From Brevundimonas sp. (GTDB taxonomy: Bacteria > Pseudomonadota > Alphaproteobacteria > Caulobacterales > Caulobacteraceae), in assembly GCA_027531145.1 (NCBI GenBank), contig JAPZRF010000023.1, forward strand, positions 1 through 64,000: a stretch of DNA of 64,000 nt. The letters are read 5' to 3'. Shown here piece after piece: positions 46,456-58,097 of this stretch (position 1 is the first letter of the stretch; each line of letters starts with the position of its first letter). The position numbers and the translations under genes are program-made. Below the pieces are notes generated by a model. It saw only the letters and a program-made list of their open reading frames with translations, ran no database searches and had not been told where the DNA came from.

Positions 46456-47472
46456 TCAATCCCATGTCACGTCCTCCATTCCCTCGAGCAGTTCCCGGCC
46501 GTACAGGGCAGGCGTCTGGAAGCCCGGAGACCACTTGCCCGAAAGCACGGCACGCGCAATCTCGCGCAGGCAGAGTACGGTGAACCGATAGGCTTCCGGC
46601 CCCGTCAGCGCGACCCGTTCCTCGACCCTCCCGTTGGACGCGACCGCAAGGACATAGGTCCTGCCGTGGCGCAGCTGGCGCGCTGACGACCCCTCGGGCA
46701 GGAGCGGCAGCAAATGGTTCAGGATCAGATCACGCAGCCACAGCAGTCGGCCTTTCATCATCGCGACGGCAAGCCACGGAAAGGCAGAGTAGGTCGAGAT
46801 GTTCGGAATGCCGGTCGAAACCCCTGCGGTAAAGAGGTCCCCGAGCCAGGGATCGTAAACCGCGCGGAAACGTCTGCCGCCGACCTGAAAGTCCAGTTCG
46901 GTCTCGGCTGGGCGCGCAGCCACCAGGACGCCGTCAACCCGGCGATGCCCGGCATGTTCGATGTGCGACAACATCCCCTTGAGGGTGCCGCGCGATACCC
47001 CGCCGTCGGTAGCGAGCGCGATCACGAGCTCGTTCGCATCTGGCAACCTGTTCTTCGCGATCCCCGCCGCGATATCGGAAGGCGCGACATTGAAGCCGGC
47101 ACCCGGCATGATCATGATGTTCGCCCGGCGGGCCCGTTCATCGAAGGCGAAAGCGTTGGACGTGTCCTCCACCTCGCCCGCGAGGTCGACATAATGGGTG
47201 CCGGAAGCGAGGCAGGCTTCGATGAGGAGCTTCTGGGTCGTGAGAAACTGACCGGAAAGGTTCAGCAGCAGGCGCACCCCCTTCAGCTGTCGCTCGATCT
47301 CGCGCGGGTCGCTCAAGTCGAATACTGCCGCCTTGAGGTCGAGGCGCGCGGCCAGCGCATGAACCGCCCCATCGCGCCCGCCCAGCACGGGCCGCAGTCC
47401 CGAACTGACAAATTCTTCGGCACAAAGTCGACCAGTGTATCCCGCAGAGCCGTAGATCAAGATTTCCGTCAT
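46456..47472 (-). CDS. Saccharopine dehydrogenase-like NAD(P)-binding protein
   Basis: A 338-residue protein with an N-terminal Rossmann fold: MTEILIYGSAGYTGRLCAEE, then GLRPVLGGRDGAVHALAARL, LLLNLSGQFLTTQKLLIEAC and ASGTHYVDLAGEVE. This is the trans-acting enoyl reductase/saccharopine-dehydrogenase-like group, whose members reduce polyketide or lipid intermediates; the true substrate is unknown. The C-terminal half (about 200-338) has no further motif. I chose ATG 47472; the frame is open 22 codons further left into AT-rich DNA. The upstream DNA and this gene are less GC-biased than the neighbours, which suggests acquisition from elsewhere. Confidence 0.78.
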   Translation of the reverse strand: MTEILIYGSAGYTGRLCAEEFVSSGLRPVLGGRDGAVHALAARLDLKAAVFDLSDPREIERQLKGVRLLLNLSGQFLTTQKLLIEACLASGTHYVDLAGEVEDTSNAFAFDERARRANIMIMPGAGFNVAPSDIAAGIAKNRLPDANELVIALATDGGVSRGTLKGMLSHIEHAGHRRVDGVLVAARPAETELDFQVGGRRFRAVYDPWLGDLFTAGVSTGIPNISTYSAFPWLAVAMMKGRLLWLRDLILNHLLPLLPEGSSARQLRHGRTYVLAVASNGRVEERVALTGPEAYRFTVLCLREIARAVLSGKWSPGFQTPALYGRELLEGMEDVTWD

Positions 47473-47843
47473 TATTTTTTGCTCGCACTTAATTGATATG
47501 TCTTCATTATAATGACGTATTGGGCGCGAGAGTGTCATTACTATATATCATCGTCAAGTTTCATTGGCAAGGTCAGCCAGAAGCCTGGTATTTGGGTGGC
47601 GGCGTTACGATGCGCACAGAACTGGAGCCTGTGCCCGCGCCTTTCTTGCCGGGTGGTAGGGCCGTGAGGACCGACCATGCCTGATGACTGTCCCGGCCCT
47701 GGGACTAAGGCCGGGCATCGGTTCCCGGGCGGGTCGGGCTGTTCCCGGGCCCTGCCGTTCCGGGACTGGCCGCGACGATCTTGATCCTGCCGCCGCAGTG
47801 CGGGCAGAACTACCGGTCGAAAACTTACGCTACAGAGGTTCTC
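47473..47843. other. Divergent intergenic region, AT-rich on the left
   Basis: About 370 bases between divergent genes. The first 100 bases are strikingly AT-rich and probably contain the promoter of the saccharopine-dehydrogenase-like gene. The right part holds GC-rich short inverted sequences near 47690-47770. No gene is supported. Confidence 0.5.
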
Positions 47844-48281
47844 GTGGACATTGGCCGCCTGTTCGAGATCGCCAACCTCGCCGCCCTTGTCGGCTGGACC
47901 ATGCTGGCGTTATCCCCCCTGCGGCGGACGCTTCTGATCAAGGGTGCCCGCATCGTCGGCGTTGCGCTGGCGCTGACCTACACCGTCCTGCTTGGCTCGG
48001 CGGTCGTGACCCTCGGCGAGACCGGCGAGGGGCTGGACTTCTCCAGCCTGGAGGGCGTCACCCGCGCCTTCGCCCGGCCCGAGGGCGTGCTGGTCGGCTG
48101 GGTCCACTATCTCGCCTTCGACCTCTGGATCGGGGCCTGGGCCGCCGAGGACGCGGCGAAGCGCGGCGTGCCGCACTGGGCCCTGTTGCCTTGCCTGGTC
48201 TTCACCCTGCTGGCTGGCCCCTTCGGCCTGCTGCTCTATCTGGCGATCCGCCGCACGCCGATCGCACGCCCCAACGCTTGA
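47844..48281 (+). CDS. ABA4-like (DUF4281) membrane protein
   Basis: A 145-residue membrane protein starting VDIGRLFEIANLAALVGWTM, with four hydrophobic segments: residues 5-25, 35-55 (IVGVALALTYTVLLGSAVV), 85-105 and 110-135. The motif WVHYLAFDLWIGAWAAEDA and the end LLYLAIRR are typical of the ABA4-like family, whose plant member is needed for neoxanthin synthesis; the role in bacteria is unknown. I chose GTG 47844 with AGAGG just upstream; the longer frame from 47781 adds an unlikely N-terminus. Confidence 0.82.
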   Translation: MDIGRLFEIANLAALVGWTMLALSPLRRTLLIKGARIVGVALALTYTVLLGSAVVTLGETGEGLDFSSLEGVTRAFARPEGVLVGWVHYLAFDLWIGAWAAEDAAKRGVPHWALLPCLVFTLLAGPFGLLLYLAIRRTPIARPNA

Positions 48282-48314
48282 GGAACCCGCGAAGGCGGGC
48301 CACCCTTCCAGGGC

Positions 48315-50939
<2,625 letters not shown>

Positions 50940-50957
50940 GCCACCCCGTGAGCCCGA

Positions 50958-52310
50958 ATGTCTGATCCGGCACCCGGGGCAATGCGGGCCTTCTACAGCC
51001 TGCTGGCCAACAATGCGGTCGCGGGGGTGGTCAACTACACCGTCTGGTTCGCCCTGACCTTCTGGGTCTTCCTCGAGACCCGCTCGGTGTTCGCCACCGG
51101 CATGATCGCCGGGGTCTTCCTCGTGCTGACCGCGGTGTTCGCCGTCTGGTTCGGCAGCCTGGTCGATCACCACAGCAAGACCCGGGTGATGCTCGGGTCC
51201 AGCCTCGCCTCTCTGGCCCTCTACGCCGCTGGCCTGGCCCTGCTGCTGGCGACGCCGGAGCCGGTCTTCCGCGACGTGGCCGCGCCACAGCTGTGGCTCC
51301 TGATCGGCCTGGTGATGCTGGGCGTCATCGCCGGCAACGTCCGCAACATCGCCCTGCCGACCCTTGTCACCACCCTTGTCCCGGAAGACCGGCGCGACCG
51401 GGCCAACGGTCTCGTCGGCATGGCCACCGGCATCGGCTTCCTCACCACCTCGGTGGTCTCCGGCCTGCTGGTGGCCTGGTCCGGGATGAGCGGGGCCCTC
51501 ATCTTCGCCCTCGGGATGACGGTTCTCGTCGTCGCCCAGCTGGCGACCGTGCGCCTGCCCGCCGACGCCGCAGCACCCGCCGCCCACAGCCCGGACGCGC
51601 CCGCCGGGACCGGCCGCGGCGTCGACCTGGCCGGCACCCTGAAGGTCGTGGCCGCCGTGCCCGGCCTGTTCGCCCTGATCCTGTTCGCCACCTTCAACAA
51701 CTTCCTCGGCGGCGTCTTCATGGCGCTGATGGACGCCTACGGCCTGTCGCTGATGCCGGTCGAGGCGTGGGGCCTGCTGTGGGGCGGGGTGTCGGTGGCC
51801 TTCATCGTCGCTGGCCTCGTCATCGCCCGCACCGGTCTGGGGCCCAGGCCCCTGCGTACCTTGATGATCGTCAATCTGCTGATGTGGGGCGTTGCCAGCG
51901 TCTTCACCCTGTGGCCTTCGATCGCCCTGCTCGCCGCCGGATGCGCTGCCTGGATGTTCCTCGGCCCCTGGGCCGAGGCGGCCGAGCAGACTACCCTGCA
52001 GAAGGTCGTGCCCTACGAGCGTCAGGGCCGGGTGTTCGGCTTCGCCCAGGCGGTCGAGCAGGCCGCCTCGCCCCTCACCGCCTTCCTGATCGGTCCCCTG
52101 ACCCAGTTCGTGGTCATCCCCCTCATGTCGGAGGGCGGTGCTGGCGCGGCGGCGATCGGCGGCTGGTTCGGGACCGGTCCGGAGCGGGGCATGGCGCTGG
52201 TCTTCACCCTCGCCGGCCTGATCGGCCTGCTGGTCACGGTGCTGGCCTTCAACTCAAGACCCTACCGGCGCCTGAGCAACGCCTACGCAGCATCCGGCCC
52301 ATCGTCGTGA
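50958..52310 (+). CDS. Major facilitator superfamily transporter
   Basis: A 450-residue polytopic protein with about 12 hydrophobic segments. MFS-like features are the loop 2-3 motif FGSLVDHHSKTRVMLGSSLA, and the pattern NVRNIALPTLVTTLVPEDRR followed by DRANGLVGMATGIG, which resembles the drug:H+ antiporter-3 type. The C-terminal half repeats this as MFLGPWAEAAEQTTLQKVVP, YERQGRVFGFAQAVEQAASP. The substrate is unknown. It starts 18 bases after the helicase gene and its stop overlaps the S4-protein start (GTGA), so the three may be cotranscribed. Confidence 0.88.
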   Translation: MSDPAPGAMRAFYSLLANNAVAGVVNYTVWFALTFWVFLETRSVFATGMIAGVFLVLTAVFAVWFGSLVDHHSKTRVMLGSSLASLALYAAGLALLLATPEPVFRDVAAPQLWLLIGLVMLGVIAGNVRNIALPTLVTTLVPEDRRDRANGLVGMATGIGFLTTSVVSGLLVAWSGMSGALIFALGMTVLVVAQLATVRLPADAAAPAAHSPDAPAGTGRGVDLAGTLKVVAAVPGLFALILFATFNNFLGGVFMALMDAYGLSLMPVEAWGLLWGGVSVAFIVAGLVIARTGLGPRPLRTLMIVNLLMWGVASVFTLWPSIALLAAGCAAWMFLGPWAEAAEQTTLQKVVPYERQGRVFGFAQAVEQAASPLTAFLIGPLTQFVVIPLMSEGGAGAAAIGGWFGTGPERGMALVFTLAGLIGLLVTVLAFNSRPYRRLSNAYAASGPSS

Positions 52311-52588
52311 GCGAGGCCTGCCGAATCGACGTCTGGCTGTGGCGGGCGCGCGTCTTTCGCAGCCGCTCCATGGCCGCCGCCTTCGTCGAGGAAGGCCGGG
52401 TGCGGCTGACCCACGCCGGACGCCAGACCCGCCTCGACAAGGCCAGCCGCGTGGTCCACCCGGGCGACGAACTGCTGTTCGCCGTCAGCGGCCGGCTTTT
52501 GGCCCTGCGCGTCGAGGCCCTCGGCGACCGCCGCGGCCCCGCCGACGAGGCCCGCACCCTCTACAGCGAGCTCCCGCCGCCGGCGTGA
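52307..52588 (+). CDS. S4-domain RNA-binding protein (Hsp15-like)
   Basis: A 93-residue protein starting MSEACRIDVWLWRARVFRSR, the typical S4 start with Arg-Ile-Asp-x-W-L-W. The rest of the domain is SMAAAFVEEGRVRLTHAG, LDKASRVVHPGDELLFAVSG followed by LALRVEALGDRRGPADEA. Hsp15-type proteins bind free 50S subunits that carry a nascent chain. The GTG start at 52307 overlaps the MFS stop by four bases. The gene is small and complete, and a strongly repetitive element follows it. Confidence 0.92.
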   Translation: MSEACRIDVWLWRARVFRSRSMAAAFVEEGRVRLTHAGRQTRLDKASRVVHPGDELLFAVSGRLLALRVEALGDRRGPADEARTLYSELPPPA

Positions 52589-52606
52589 GGAGGCTGCCAT
52601 CGCGAT

Positions 52607-52760
52607 CCTTCTCCCCTTGCGGGAGAAGGTGGCGGCCGAAGGCCGACGGATGAGGGGTCTTGCGACGCTGCGGATCGGCGATCGCCAATCCCGAAAGACC
52701 GGCGCGACCCCTCATCCGGCCTCGCTGCGCTCGGCTCCCTTCTCCCACAAGGGGAGAAGA
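52607..52760. repeat. Compound palindromic element (REP-like)
   Basis: CCTTCTCCC (52607-52615) pairs with GGGAGAAGG (52621-52629), and GGATGAGGGGTC (52648-52659) pairs with GACCCCTCATCC (52706-52717). A final hairpin CTTCTCCCACAAGGGGAGAAG sits near 52739-52759 (21 bases with central ACAA, described here by its ends). The first and last hairpins resemble each other, so the whole is a symmetric element of about 150 bases. Similar sequences are common between genes in alphaproteobacteria. It separates the S4 gene from the convergent yceI gene. Confidence 0.7.
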
Positions 52761-52811
52761 GGCGCGGAACGCGGGCTTCAGCCTCCCTTGATCGCGGCAG
52801 GCCGCCCGGCC

Positions 52812-53441
52812 TTACCCCGCCGGTTGCAGGACGAACTCGCCCTCGATGTGCAGCTCGACCTCGTCGCCGACAGCCGGCAGCGCGTAGCTGATGCCGAACT
52901 CCGAGCGGCGGATGGTGGCCTCGCCGTCAAAGCCGACCTTGTACTGGCCGCGGAACATGCCGGCGGCGTTGAACTCCACGTCGAGGGTCACCGGCCGGGT
53001 GACGCCTCGCAGGGTCAGTTCGCCGTTGACCTCCGCCTCGGTCGGGTCCTCCTGATCCACCACGATCGACGTCGCCACGAAGGTCGCTGTCGGATGGTTG
53101 GCGGCGTCGAAGAAGTCCGCGGTCTGCAGGTGGCTGTCGAGGCCGTCCGAGTTGGAATCGACGTCGGTCAGCGGCACCGTCGCCGTCAGACGGCTATTGG
53201 CAGGATTGGCCGGGTCGAGGGTCAACTCCGCGGCGACATTGACGAACTGGCCGTAATAGGTCGACAGCCCGAGGTGATCGACCGACCAGGTGATCTTGCC
53301 GTGCTCGCTGTCCAGCACATAGGTCCCGGCCCGGACGTCGAACGGAGTGGTGGTCATCTGGGTGCGGGCCACGACGCCCCCGGCAAACAGCAGGGCGCCT
53401 GCGGCGACGGCGAGGGCGGCCGAACGGATCAGGTGACGCAT
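52812..53441 (-). CDS. YceI family periplasmic protein
   Basis: A 209-residue exported protein with signal peptide [20 protein letters not shown]. The YceI beta-barrel, which binds isoprenoid lipids, is shown by [20 protein letters not shown] (strand 1-2), [57 protein letters not shown] and [12 protein letters not shown]. Length is normal. The physiological role is not established; it is often beside a cytochrome b561 gene, but here the cytochrome b561 gene is far away at 2277-2861. It is divergent from fdxA; the 137-base gap should carry both promoters. Confidence 0.93.
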   Translation of the reverse strand: MRHLIRSAALAVAAGALLFAGGVVARTQMTTTPFDVRAGTYVLDSEHGKITWSVDHLGLSTYYGQFVNVAAELTLDPANPANSRLTATVPLTDVDSNSDGLDSHLQTADFFDAANHPTATFVATSIVVDQEDPTEAEVNGELTLRGVTRPVTLDVEFNAAGMFRGQYKVGFDGEATIRRSEFGISYALPAVGDEVELHIEGEFVLQPAG

Positions 53442-53578
53442 GGGTCTTCTCCCCGGAGCTGGACCGTAATCGCTTGTGTTACATATGGTGCCGGGGCGCG
53501 CGGCCGCAATCCGGTGAGTTGACAGGCCGTCCCGGGGAAGCCATCTGCGCTGGCCTCCCGTCGAGACTCCCGGCCGCC

Positions 53579-53920
53579 ATGACCTACATCGTCACAGACG
53601 CCTGCGTCCGCTGCAAGTTCATGGACTGCGTCGAGGTGTGTCCGGTGGACTGCTTCTATGAGGGCGAGAACTTCCTCGTCATCGCCCCCGACGAGTGCAT
53701 CGACTGCGGCGTGTGCGAGCCGGAGTGCCCGGTTGACGCCATCAAGCCTGACACCGAGGACGAACCGGACGGCAAGTGGCTGCAGGTCAACGCCGAGTAC
53801 GCGAAGGTCTGGCCCAACATCACGGTCAAGGGAACGCCGCCCGCCGACCGCGAGCAGTTCGAGCGCGAGACCGGCAAGTTCGAGAAGTACTTCTCGCCGA
53901 AGCCGGGCAAGGGCTCCTGA
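53579..53920 (+). CDS. fdxA: Ferredoxin FdxA (7Fe type)
   Basis: A 113-residue low-potential ferredoxin. It begins [20 protein letters not shown] and contains the [3Fe-4S] and [4Fe-4S] cysteines in [17 protein letters not shown] and [12 protein letters not shown]. The C-terminal extension [20 protein letters not shown] followed by the charged end is typical of the Azotobacter FdI group. I chose ATG 53579; the longer frame upstream is not conserved. It precedes carD by about 300 bases, an arrangement common in alphaproteobacteria. Confidence 0.96.
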   Translation: MTYIVTDACVRCKFMDCVEVCPVDCFYEGENFLVIAPDECIDCGVCEPECPVDAIKPDTEDEPDGKWLQVNAEYAKVWPNITVKGTPPADREQFERETGKFEKYFSPKPGKGS

Positions 53921-54218
53921 GCCCGACGGCGAGCGACCCGCCCCAGGCTCGCACCGCCGGCGCATCAACCATTTTGAAAGTCCGACATTTTGTGTTACTG
54001 AGAAGCCATTGGATCGGGCGGCGGCCGTAGAACGGGCTGCCGCTCATTTTGCGACAGAACCCCGCCCGCAAGACGGGGTCGGCCTGAGGTTTGGTGATCC
54101 GCATCTGTACGTGACGTCCGAAGCCGACCGCCCCGGCTCCCCGCCGGGAGGCCGCGTTTCGTCGTCGCTCACGCGCCTGCGCTCACCCGCCAGCCCGGCC
54201 GGGAAAGGACGAGAAGTC
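53921..54218. other. Intergenic region fdxA-carD
   Basis: About 300 bases. The part at 53960-54010 is AT-rich (with CATTTTGAAAG and GACATTTTGTG motifs) and is the likely promoter region of carD. A GC-rich palindrome-like stretch lies at 54059-54080. No gene is supported. Confidence 0.5.
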
Positions 54219-54749
54219 ATGACGAGCAAGACCGGTCTTGAGTTCAAGGTAGGCGACGCGGTGGTCTATCCGGCGCATGGCGTCGGCAAGGTGGCGGCGA
54301 TCGAGACGCAGGAAGTCGCGGGTATGTCCCTCGAGGTCTATGTGGTCACCTTCGATCACGAGAAGATGACCCTGCGCGTGCCGACCAGAAAGGCCAGGAC
54401 CGCCGGCCTGCGCTCGCTGGCCGCCGACGATGTCGTGACCAAGGCCTTGACCGTCCTCAAGGGCCGCGCCCGCATCAAGCGCACCATGTGGTCGCGCCGG
54501 GCCCAGGAGTACGAGGCCAAGATCAACTCGGGCGACCTGGTGTCGATCGCCGAGGTGGTGCGCGACCTGCACCGCGCCGAGAGCCAGCCGGAACAATCCT
54601 ACTCGGAGCGCCAGCTGTACGAGTCGGCGCTGGACCGCATGGCCCGCGAGGTCGCCGCCGCCAACAAGATCGACAAGGACGAGGCCGTGGCCCTGCTGGC
54701 CAAGTCGCTCAGCGCCAAGAAGCCGATCGTCCAGGCTGAAGCGGCCTGA
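54219..54749 (+). CDS. carD: CarD family transcriptional regulator
   Basis: CarD binds RNA polymerase beta near the promoter and stabilises open complexes. The 176-residue protein has the N-terminal RNA-polymerase-interacting domain (FKVGDAVVYPAHGVGKVAAI, EVYVVTFDHEKMTLRVPTRK, about residues 8-65) and a C-terminal helical DNA-binding domain with RAQEYEAKINSGDLVSIAEV, LHRAESQPEQSYSERQLYES and ALDRMAREVAAANKIDKDEA. I chose ATG 54219, the family start; the frame is open far to the left. A hairpin terminator follows at 54778. Confidence 0.95.
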   Translation: MTSKTGLEFKVGDAVVYPAHGVGKVAAIETQEVAGMSLEVYVVTFDHEKMTLRVPTRKARTAGLRSLAADDVVTKALTVLKGRARIKRTMWSRRAQEYEAKINSGDLVSIAEVVRDLHRAESQPEQSYSERQLYESALDRMAREVAAANKIDKDEAVALLAKSLSAKKPIVQAEAA

Positions 54750-54777
54750 TCATCCGCCTGGACGACCGACAGCAGAA

Positions 54778-54813
54778 GGGCGGGCCCGGCGACGGACCCG
54801 CCCCTTTCTTTTT
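54778..54813 (+). terminator. Intrinsic terminator after carD
   Basis: GGGCGGG (54778-54784) pairs with CCCGCCC (54797-54803), followed by CTTTCTTTTT. It ends carD transcription. The opposite-strand transcript of the DUF3617 gene would read the hairpin with an AAG end and might also be stopped. Confidence 0.85.
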
Positions 54814-54830
54814 GCCTGATCCTCGCGCGC

Positions 54831-55295
54831 CTAGAAGTACTCGGCGTTGGCCGGGCACTCGGCGCTGAGGCGGCGGGCGGTGATGCTGGCGGGGATGAAG
54901 GGCGTGCCGCGCGCCAGCTGGGCCCCGCCGGTGAAACGGAAGCTCTCGGCCTCATAGGGCCCGCGCAGGCGCACCTGCACCGTGCGATCGTGCCGGTCGC
55001 GGCAGATCCCTTCAAAGCGCGCATTCCCGCCGCCGACCTCGCGCACCGGATAGGTGCAGGACCAGCGCCGCGTCGACAGGCCGCCGAAGAAGCGGTCGAT
55101 CTCGCTCTGGCGCACGCACTTGGTTTCGGTCTCGCCGATGCCGAGCACCCGGGTGCTGTACTCCCAGTAGCCGGGCTGGGGCTGGGGTGCCTCCTCGGCC
55201 GGGGCCGAGGCCGAGGGGGCGGCCAGCATCAGGGCACCGCCGGTCGCGGCGGCGGCCATGGCCAGCTGGCGGGGCAGGCGGTCGGTCAGGGTCAT
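54831..55295 (-). CDS. DUF3617 family exported protein
   Basis: A 154-residue protein with signal peptide MTLTDRLPRQLAMAAAATGG followed by a short acidic/proline segment. The DUF3617 pattern is visible as QPGYWEYSTRVLGIGETETK, CVRQSEIDRFFGG, RRWSCTYPVREVGGGNARFE and GPYEAESFRFTGG, with paired cysteines. The function of the family is not known. It is convergent with carD and shares the terminator region. The gene is divergent from rpmB. Confidence 0.82.
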   Translation of the reverse strand: MTLTDRLPRQLAMAAAATGGALMLAAPSASAPAEEAPQPQPGYWEYSTRVLGIGETETKCVRQSEIDRFFGGLSTRRWSCTYPVREVGGGNARFEGICRDRHDRTVQVRLRGPYEAESFRFTGGAQLARGTPFIPASITARRLSAECPANAEYF

Positions 55296-55525
55296 GTCGC
55301 TCCTCGCAGACAGGTCATGGGTGGTGCTCTATAGATGCGGGCTTGAACGGGGCCTGAACAGGGGGCTTGCGCGCCACGGCCCGCCCGCGACAGGCCGGTG
55401 CCCGCTTGACGCGCCGCCCCCTTTGCCCTTATACGGCCCCCTCTCGCGCGGGACCCTATCCCGCGCGTCCCTGTTTTACGCGCCCGTGACGACAGATCAT
55501 GGTCGCGCCGACAAAGGATCTGACG

Positions 55526-55822
55526 ATGTCGCGTCGTTGCGAACTCACCGGGGTCGGCCCGATGGTCGGCCACCACGTGAGCCACTCGAACATCAAGACC
55601 AAGCGCCGCTTCCTGCCGTCGCTGAAGGCCGTCAAGGTGACCTCGGACGCCCTCGGCCAGACCTTCTCGCTGCGCATCTCCAACGCTGCGCTGCGCACCC
55701 TCGACTTCAAGGGCGGCCTCGACGCCTACATCGTCAAGGCCCGCGACGAGCAGCTGTCGCCGACGGCCCAGCGCATCAAGCGCCAGATCAAGGCGAAGCT
55801 GGCCGAGCAAGCCGCCGCCTGA
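55526..55822 (+). CDS. rpmB: 50S ribosomal protein L28
   Basis: A 98-residue basic ribosomal protein starting [20 protein letters not shown], followed by [14 protein letters not shown] and [20 protein letters not shown]. The alphaproteobacterial L28 length and C-terminal [10 protein letters not shown] are normal. I chose ATG 55526, with AAAGGA upstream; a longer frame from 55499 exists but is not conserved. It is followed by a strong hairpin terminator. Confidence 0.97.
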   Translation: MSRRCELTGVGPMVGHHVSHSNIKTKRRFLPSLKAVKVTSDALGQTFSLRISNAALRTLDFKGGLDAYIVKARDEQLSPTAQRIKRQIKAKLAEQAAA

Positions 55823-55848
55823 CCGGCGACGTCTGCAGCGAACTTCCG

Positions 55849-55880
55849 AAAGGCCGGCGGCGACGCCGGCCTTTCTGTTT
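55849..55880 (+). terminator. Intrinsic terminator after rpmB
   Basis: AAAGGCCGGCG (55849-55859), loop GCGA, and CGCCGGCCTTT (55864-55874) form a perfect 11-base-pair stem followed by CTGTTT. This is a strong rho-independent terminator just after rpmB. Confidence 0.85.
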
Positions 55881-55913
55881 GCGCGACGAGGCGAGGGGGC
55901 TACCCTCCCCGCC

Positions 55914-57617
55914 ATGCGCCTGATCCCCCTCGCCGCCGCCCTCGTCCTCGCCGCGCCCGCCCTGGCGCAGGAGGCGGCGACGCCGCCTGCCCCGCGAGTC
56001 TCGACCGCCTTCACCCTCGCCAGCGAGCAGCCGCTGGCCCCGGAGCAGCGCGCCGTGCGCTTCGACCGGGCGGTGCTGGCCTTCCGCATCATGCCCGAGA
56101 GCCGGACGCTCGCCGGCGACGCCATCCTGACCTTCACCGCCAAGGGCCCGACCGACACGCTGTCGGTCGAGCTGGACACGGTGTTCGACATTTCCGTCGT
56201 TGAGGTCGACGGCCGCGCCCTGGTGCCGGAGGCCTGGCGCAATCCCGAGGGCCGGCTGACGGTCGAGGTGCCGCGGGCCCTCGCCGCCGGCGACACGGCC
56301 ACCCTGCGCCTGCGCTACCACGGGGCCCCGCGCGTGGCCCCGCACGCGCCGTGGGACGGCGGCTTCGTCTGGGCCACCGCCCCGTCCGGCGAGCCGTGGA
56401 TCGCCACGGCGGTGCAGGGCGAGGGCTGCGACCTGTTCTGGCCCTGCATCGACCACCCGGCCGGCGAGCCGGGCGAGGTCGAGCTGCACATCACCGTGCC
56501 GTCCAACCTGTCGGCCCCGTCCAACGGGGTGCTACTGGGGACCGAGGACCACGGCGACGGCTGGACCACCTGGCGCTGGCGGGCGCGCCAGCCCAACACC
56601 TACGCCATCGCCCTCAACGTCGGCCCCTACGCGCGGGTCTCGGCGACCTACAACAGCCGCTTCGGCAACAGCTTCCCGATGGAGTTCTGGCACCTGAAGT
56701 CGGATGACCCGGCCGATGTGGCGGCGCTGTTCGCCCAGTTCGCCCCCATGCTCGACTTCTTCGAAGCCAACGTCGGCCCCTACCCCTTCGCCGACGAGAA
56801 AATGGGCGTGGTCGAGACCCCGCACCTCGGCATGGAGCACCAGACCATCAACGCCTACGGCAACCAGTACCGCATCGACGGCCGCGGCTACGACTGGCTG
56901 CTGCACCACGAGCTGGCCCATGAGTGGTTCGGCAACCAGATGACCAATGTCGACGGCGACCACATGTGGCTGCACGAGGGGCTGGGCACCTACATGCAGC
57001 CGCTGTACGCCCGCTGGCTGCACGGCGACCGCTATATGGAGGCCGAGCTCAAGACCCAGCGCGAGGCCCTCGCCAACCGCTTCCCGGTCGTCTCCGGCCA
57101 GCCTGGGGTCAACCATGTCAACGGCGACGGCCCGGGCAACGACATCTATTACAAAGGCTCGCTGTTCGCCCACACCCTGCGCCACCAGATCGGCGACGAC
57201 GCCTTCCGCCGGGCCCTGACGCGGCTGGTCTACGGGACCGACAACCCGCAGCCGGGCCGGATCGGGCCACTGACACGCTCCACGGCGGACTTCGTCACCG
57301 TCGTCCGCGACATCACCGGGCGGGATTACGACTGGCTGTTCCGCGGCTATCTCTACAACGCCGCCCTGCCGGTGCTGCACGAGAGCCGCGAGGCGGGCGT
57401 ACTGGTCCTACGCTGGGAGACGGGCGACGGGGCACCCTTCCCCCTGCCGGTCGAGGTCGAGGTCGACGGCCGCGTCGTCACCGAGCCGATGACCGGCGGC
57501 GTCGGCCGGCTTGAGGTCCCGGACGGGGCCCATGTGCTGATCGACCCGAACAACCGTGTGCTGCGCCACTCGGACGCCATGGACGCCTTCGTCGCGCGCG
57601 GCCGTCGCGGACGCTGA
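55914..57617 (+). CDS. M1 family metallo-aminopeptidase, exported
   Basis: A 567-residue zinc aminopeptidase with signal peptide MRLIPLAAALVLAAPALAQ. The N-terminal beta domain ends near residue 240; the gluzincin core has GMEHQ (the exopeptidase motif position, residues 306-310), the zinc motif HELAH at residues 332-336 and the third ligand Glu355 in LHEG, giving HExxH-x18-E. A catalytic Tyr probably lies further on. The protein is shorter than full M1 enzymes (about 850 residues) because the C-terminal helical domain is missing, as is common in exported bacterial members. It is convergent with the cheE end nine bases away. Confidence 0.92.
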   Translation: MRLIPLAAALVLAAPALAQEAATPPAPRVSTAFTLASEQPLAPEQRAVRFDRAVLAFRIMPESRTLAGDAILTFTAKGPTDTLSVELDTVFDISVVEVDGRALVPEAWRNPEGRLTVEVPRALAAGDTATLRLRYHGAPRVAPHAPWDGGFVWATAPSGEPWIATAVQGEGCDLFWPCIDHPAGEPGEVELHITVPSNLSAPSNGVLLGTEDHGDGWTTWRWRARQPNTYAIALNVGPYARVSATYNSRFGNSFPMEFWHLKSDDPADVAALFAQFAPMLDFFEANVGPYPFADEKMGVVETPHLGMEHQTINAYGNQYRIDGRGYDWLLHHELAHEWFGNQMTNVDGDHMWLHEGLGTYMQPLYARWLHGDRYMEAELKTQREALANRFPVVSGQPGVNHVNGDGPGNDIYYKGSLFAHTLRHQIGDDAFRRALTRLVYGTDNPQPGRIGPLTRSTADFVTVVRDITGRDYDWLFRGYLYNAALPVLHESREAGVLVLRWETGDGAPFPLPVEVEVDGRVVTEPMTGGVGRLEVPDGAHVLIDPNNRVLRHSDAMDAFVARGRRGR

Positions 57618-57626
57618 ACCCGGTAC

Positions 57627-58097
57627 TCAGCCCCCCGCGGGGCGCCCATGGCGCAGGTGACCGTCCAGGCTCACGAGGCCCGAAAGGAGGGTCCTCGAGG
57701 CCTCATCGTCGCGGCAACCCCCCTCGAGGATCAACCGCATCGCGGTCACGTGCAGGGTGACAGCCTCCCAGTTCCAGCGCTTCACGTGCAGCATGTAGTC
57801 GGTGATGTCGCACAGGCTGGACACCGCCGCATGGAGCGGACCGGTGTCAAAAAAGCCGGCAAGGTCGAGCATGGCCTCGGCCACCACATAGACCTCCTGC
57901 GTCGTCTCCGCCTGGCGTCCGGAAGCAAGGAACTCCAGTCGGGCCAGCCTCTGACGGATGGTCGCCATCGCTTCGTCGCGATGGCCAGCCAGCCCGACCT
58001 CGGCCCGGGACAGAGCCTCCTCCACCATGATGCCCCCCGGCTCTGACATCTTCTTGGCCAGCGGCGAGCGCCGGTGAATCTTGCGTACAGCGCTCAT
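57627..58097 (-). CDS. cheE: Chemotaxis operon protein CheE
   Basis: The last gene of the che operon. The 156-residue product is soluble and mostly helical, with a basic start (RKIHRRSPLAKKMSEPGGIM) and helices EALSRAEVGLAGHRDEAMAT, IRQRLARLEFLASGRQAETT and WNWEAVTLHVTAMRLILEGG. Its identity rests on position after cheY-III, as in Caulobacter crescentus, where cheE ends the cluster. The biochemical role is not established. Its start overlaps the cheY-III stop by four bases, so it is translationally coupled. Confidence 0.8.
   Translation of the reverse strand: MSAVRKIHRRSPLAKKMSEPGGIMVEEALSRAEVGLAGHRDEAMATIRQRLARLEFLASGRQAETTQEVYVVAEAMLDLAGFFDTGPLHAAVSSLCDITDYMLHVKRWNWEAVTLHVTAMRLILEGGCRDDEASRTLLSGLVSLDGHLRHGRPAGG

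Noticed and set aside
47690..47780. GC-rich inverted sequences before the ABA4-like gene
   Set aside because: The pairings are short and irregular, and no repeat family or terminator could be defined.
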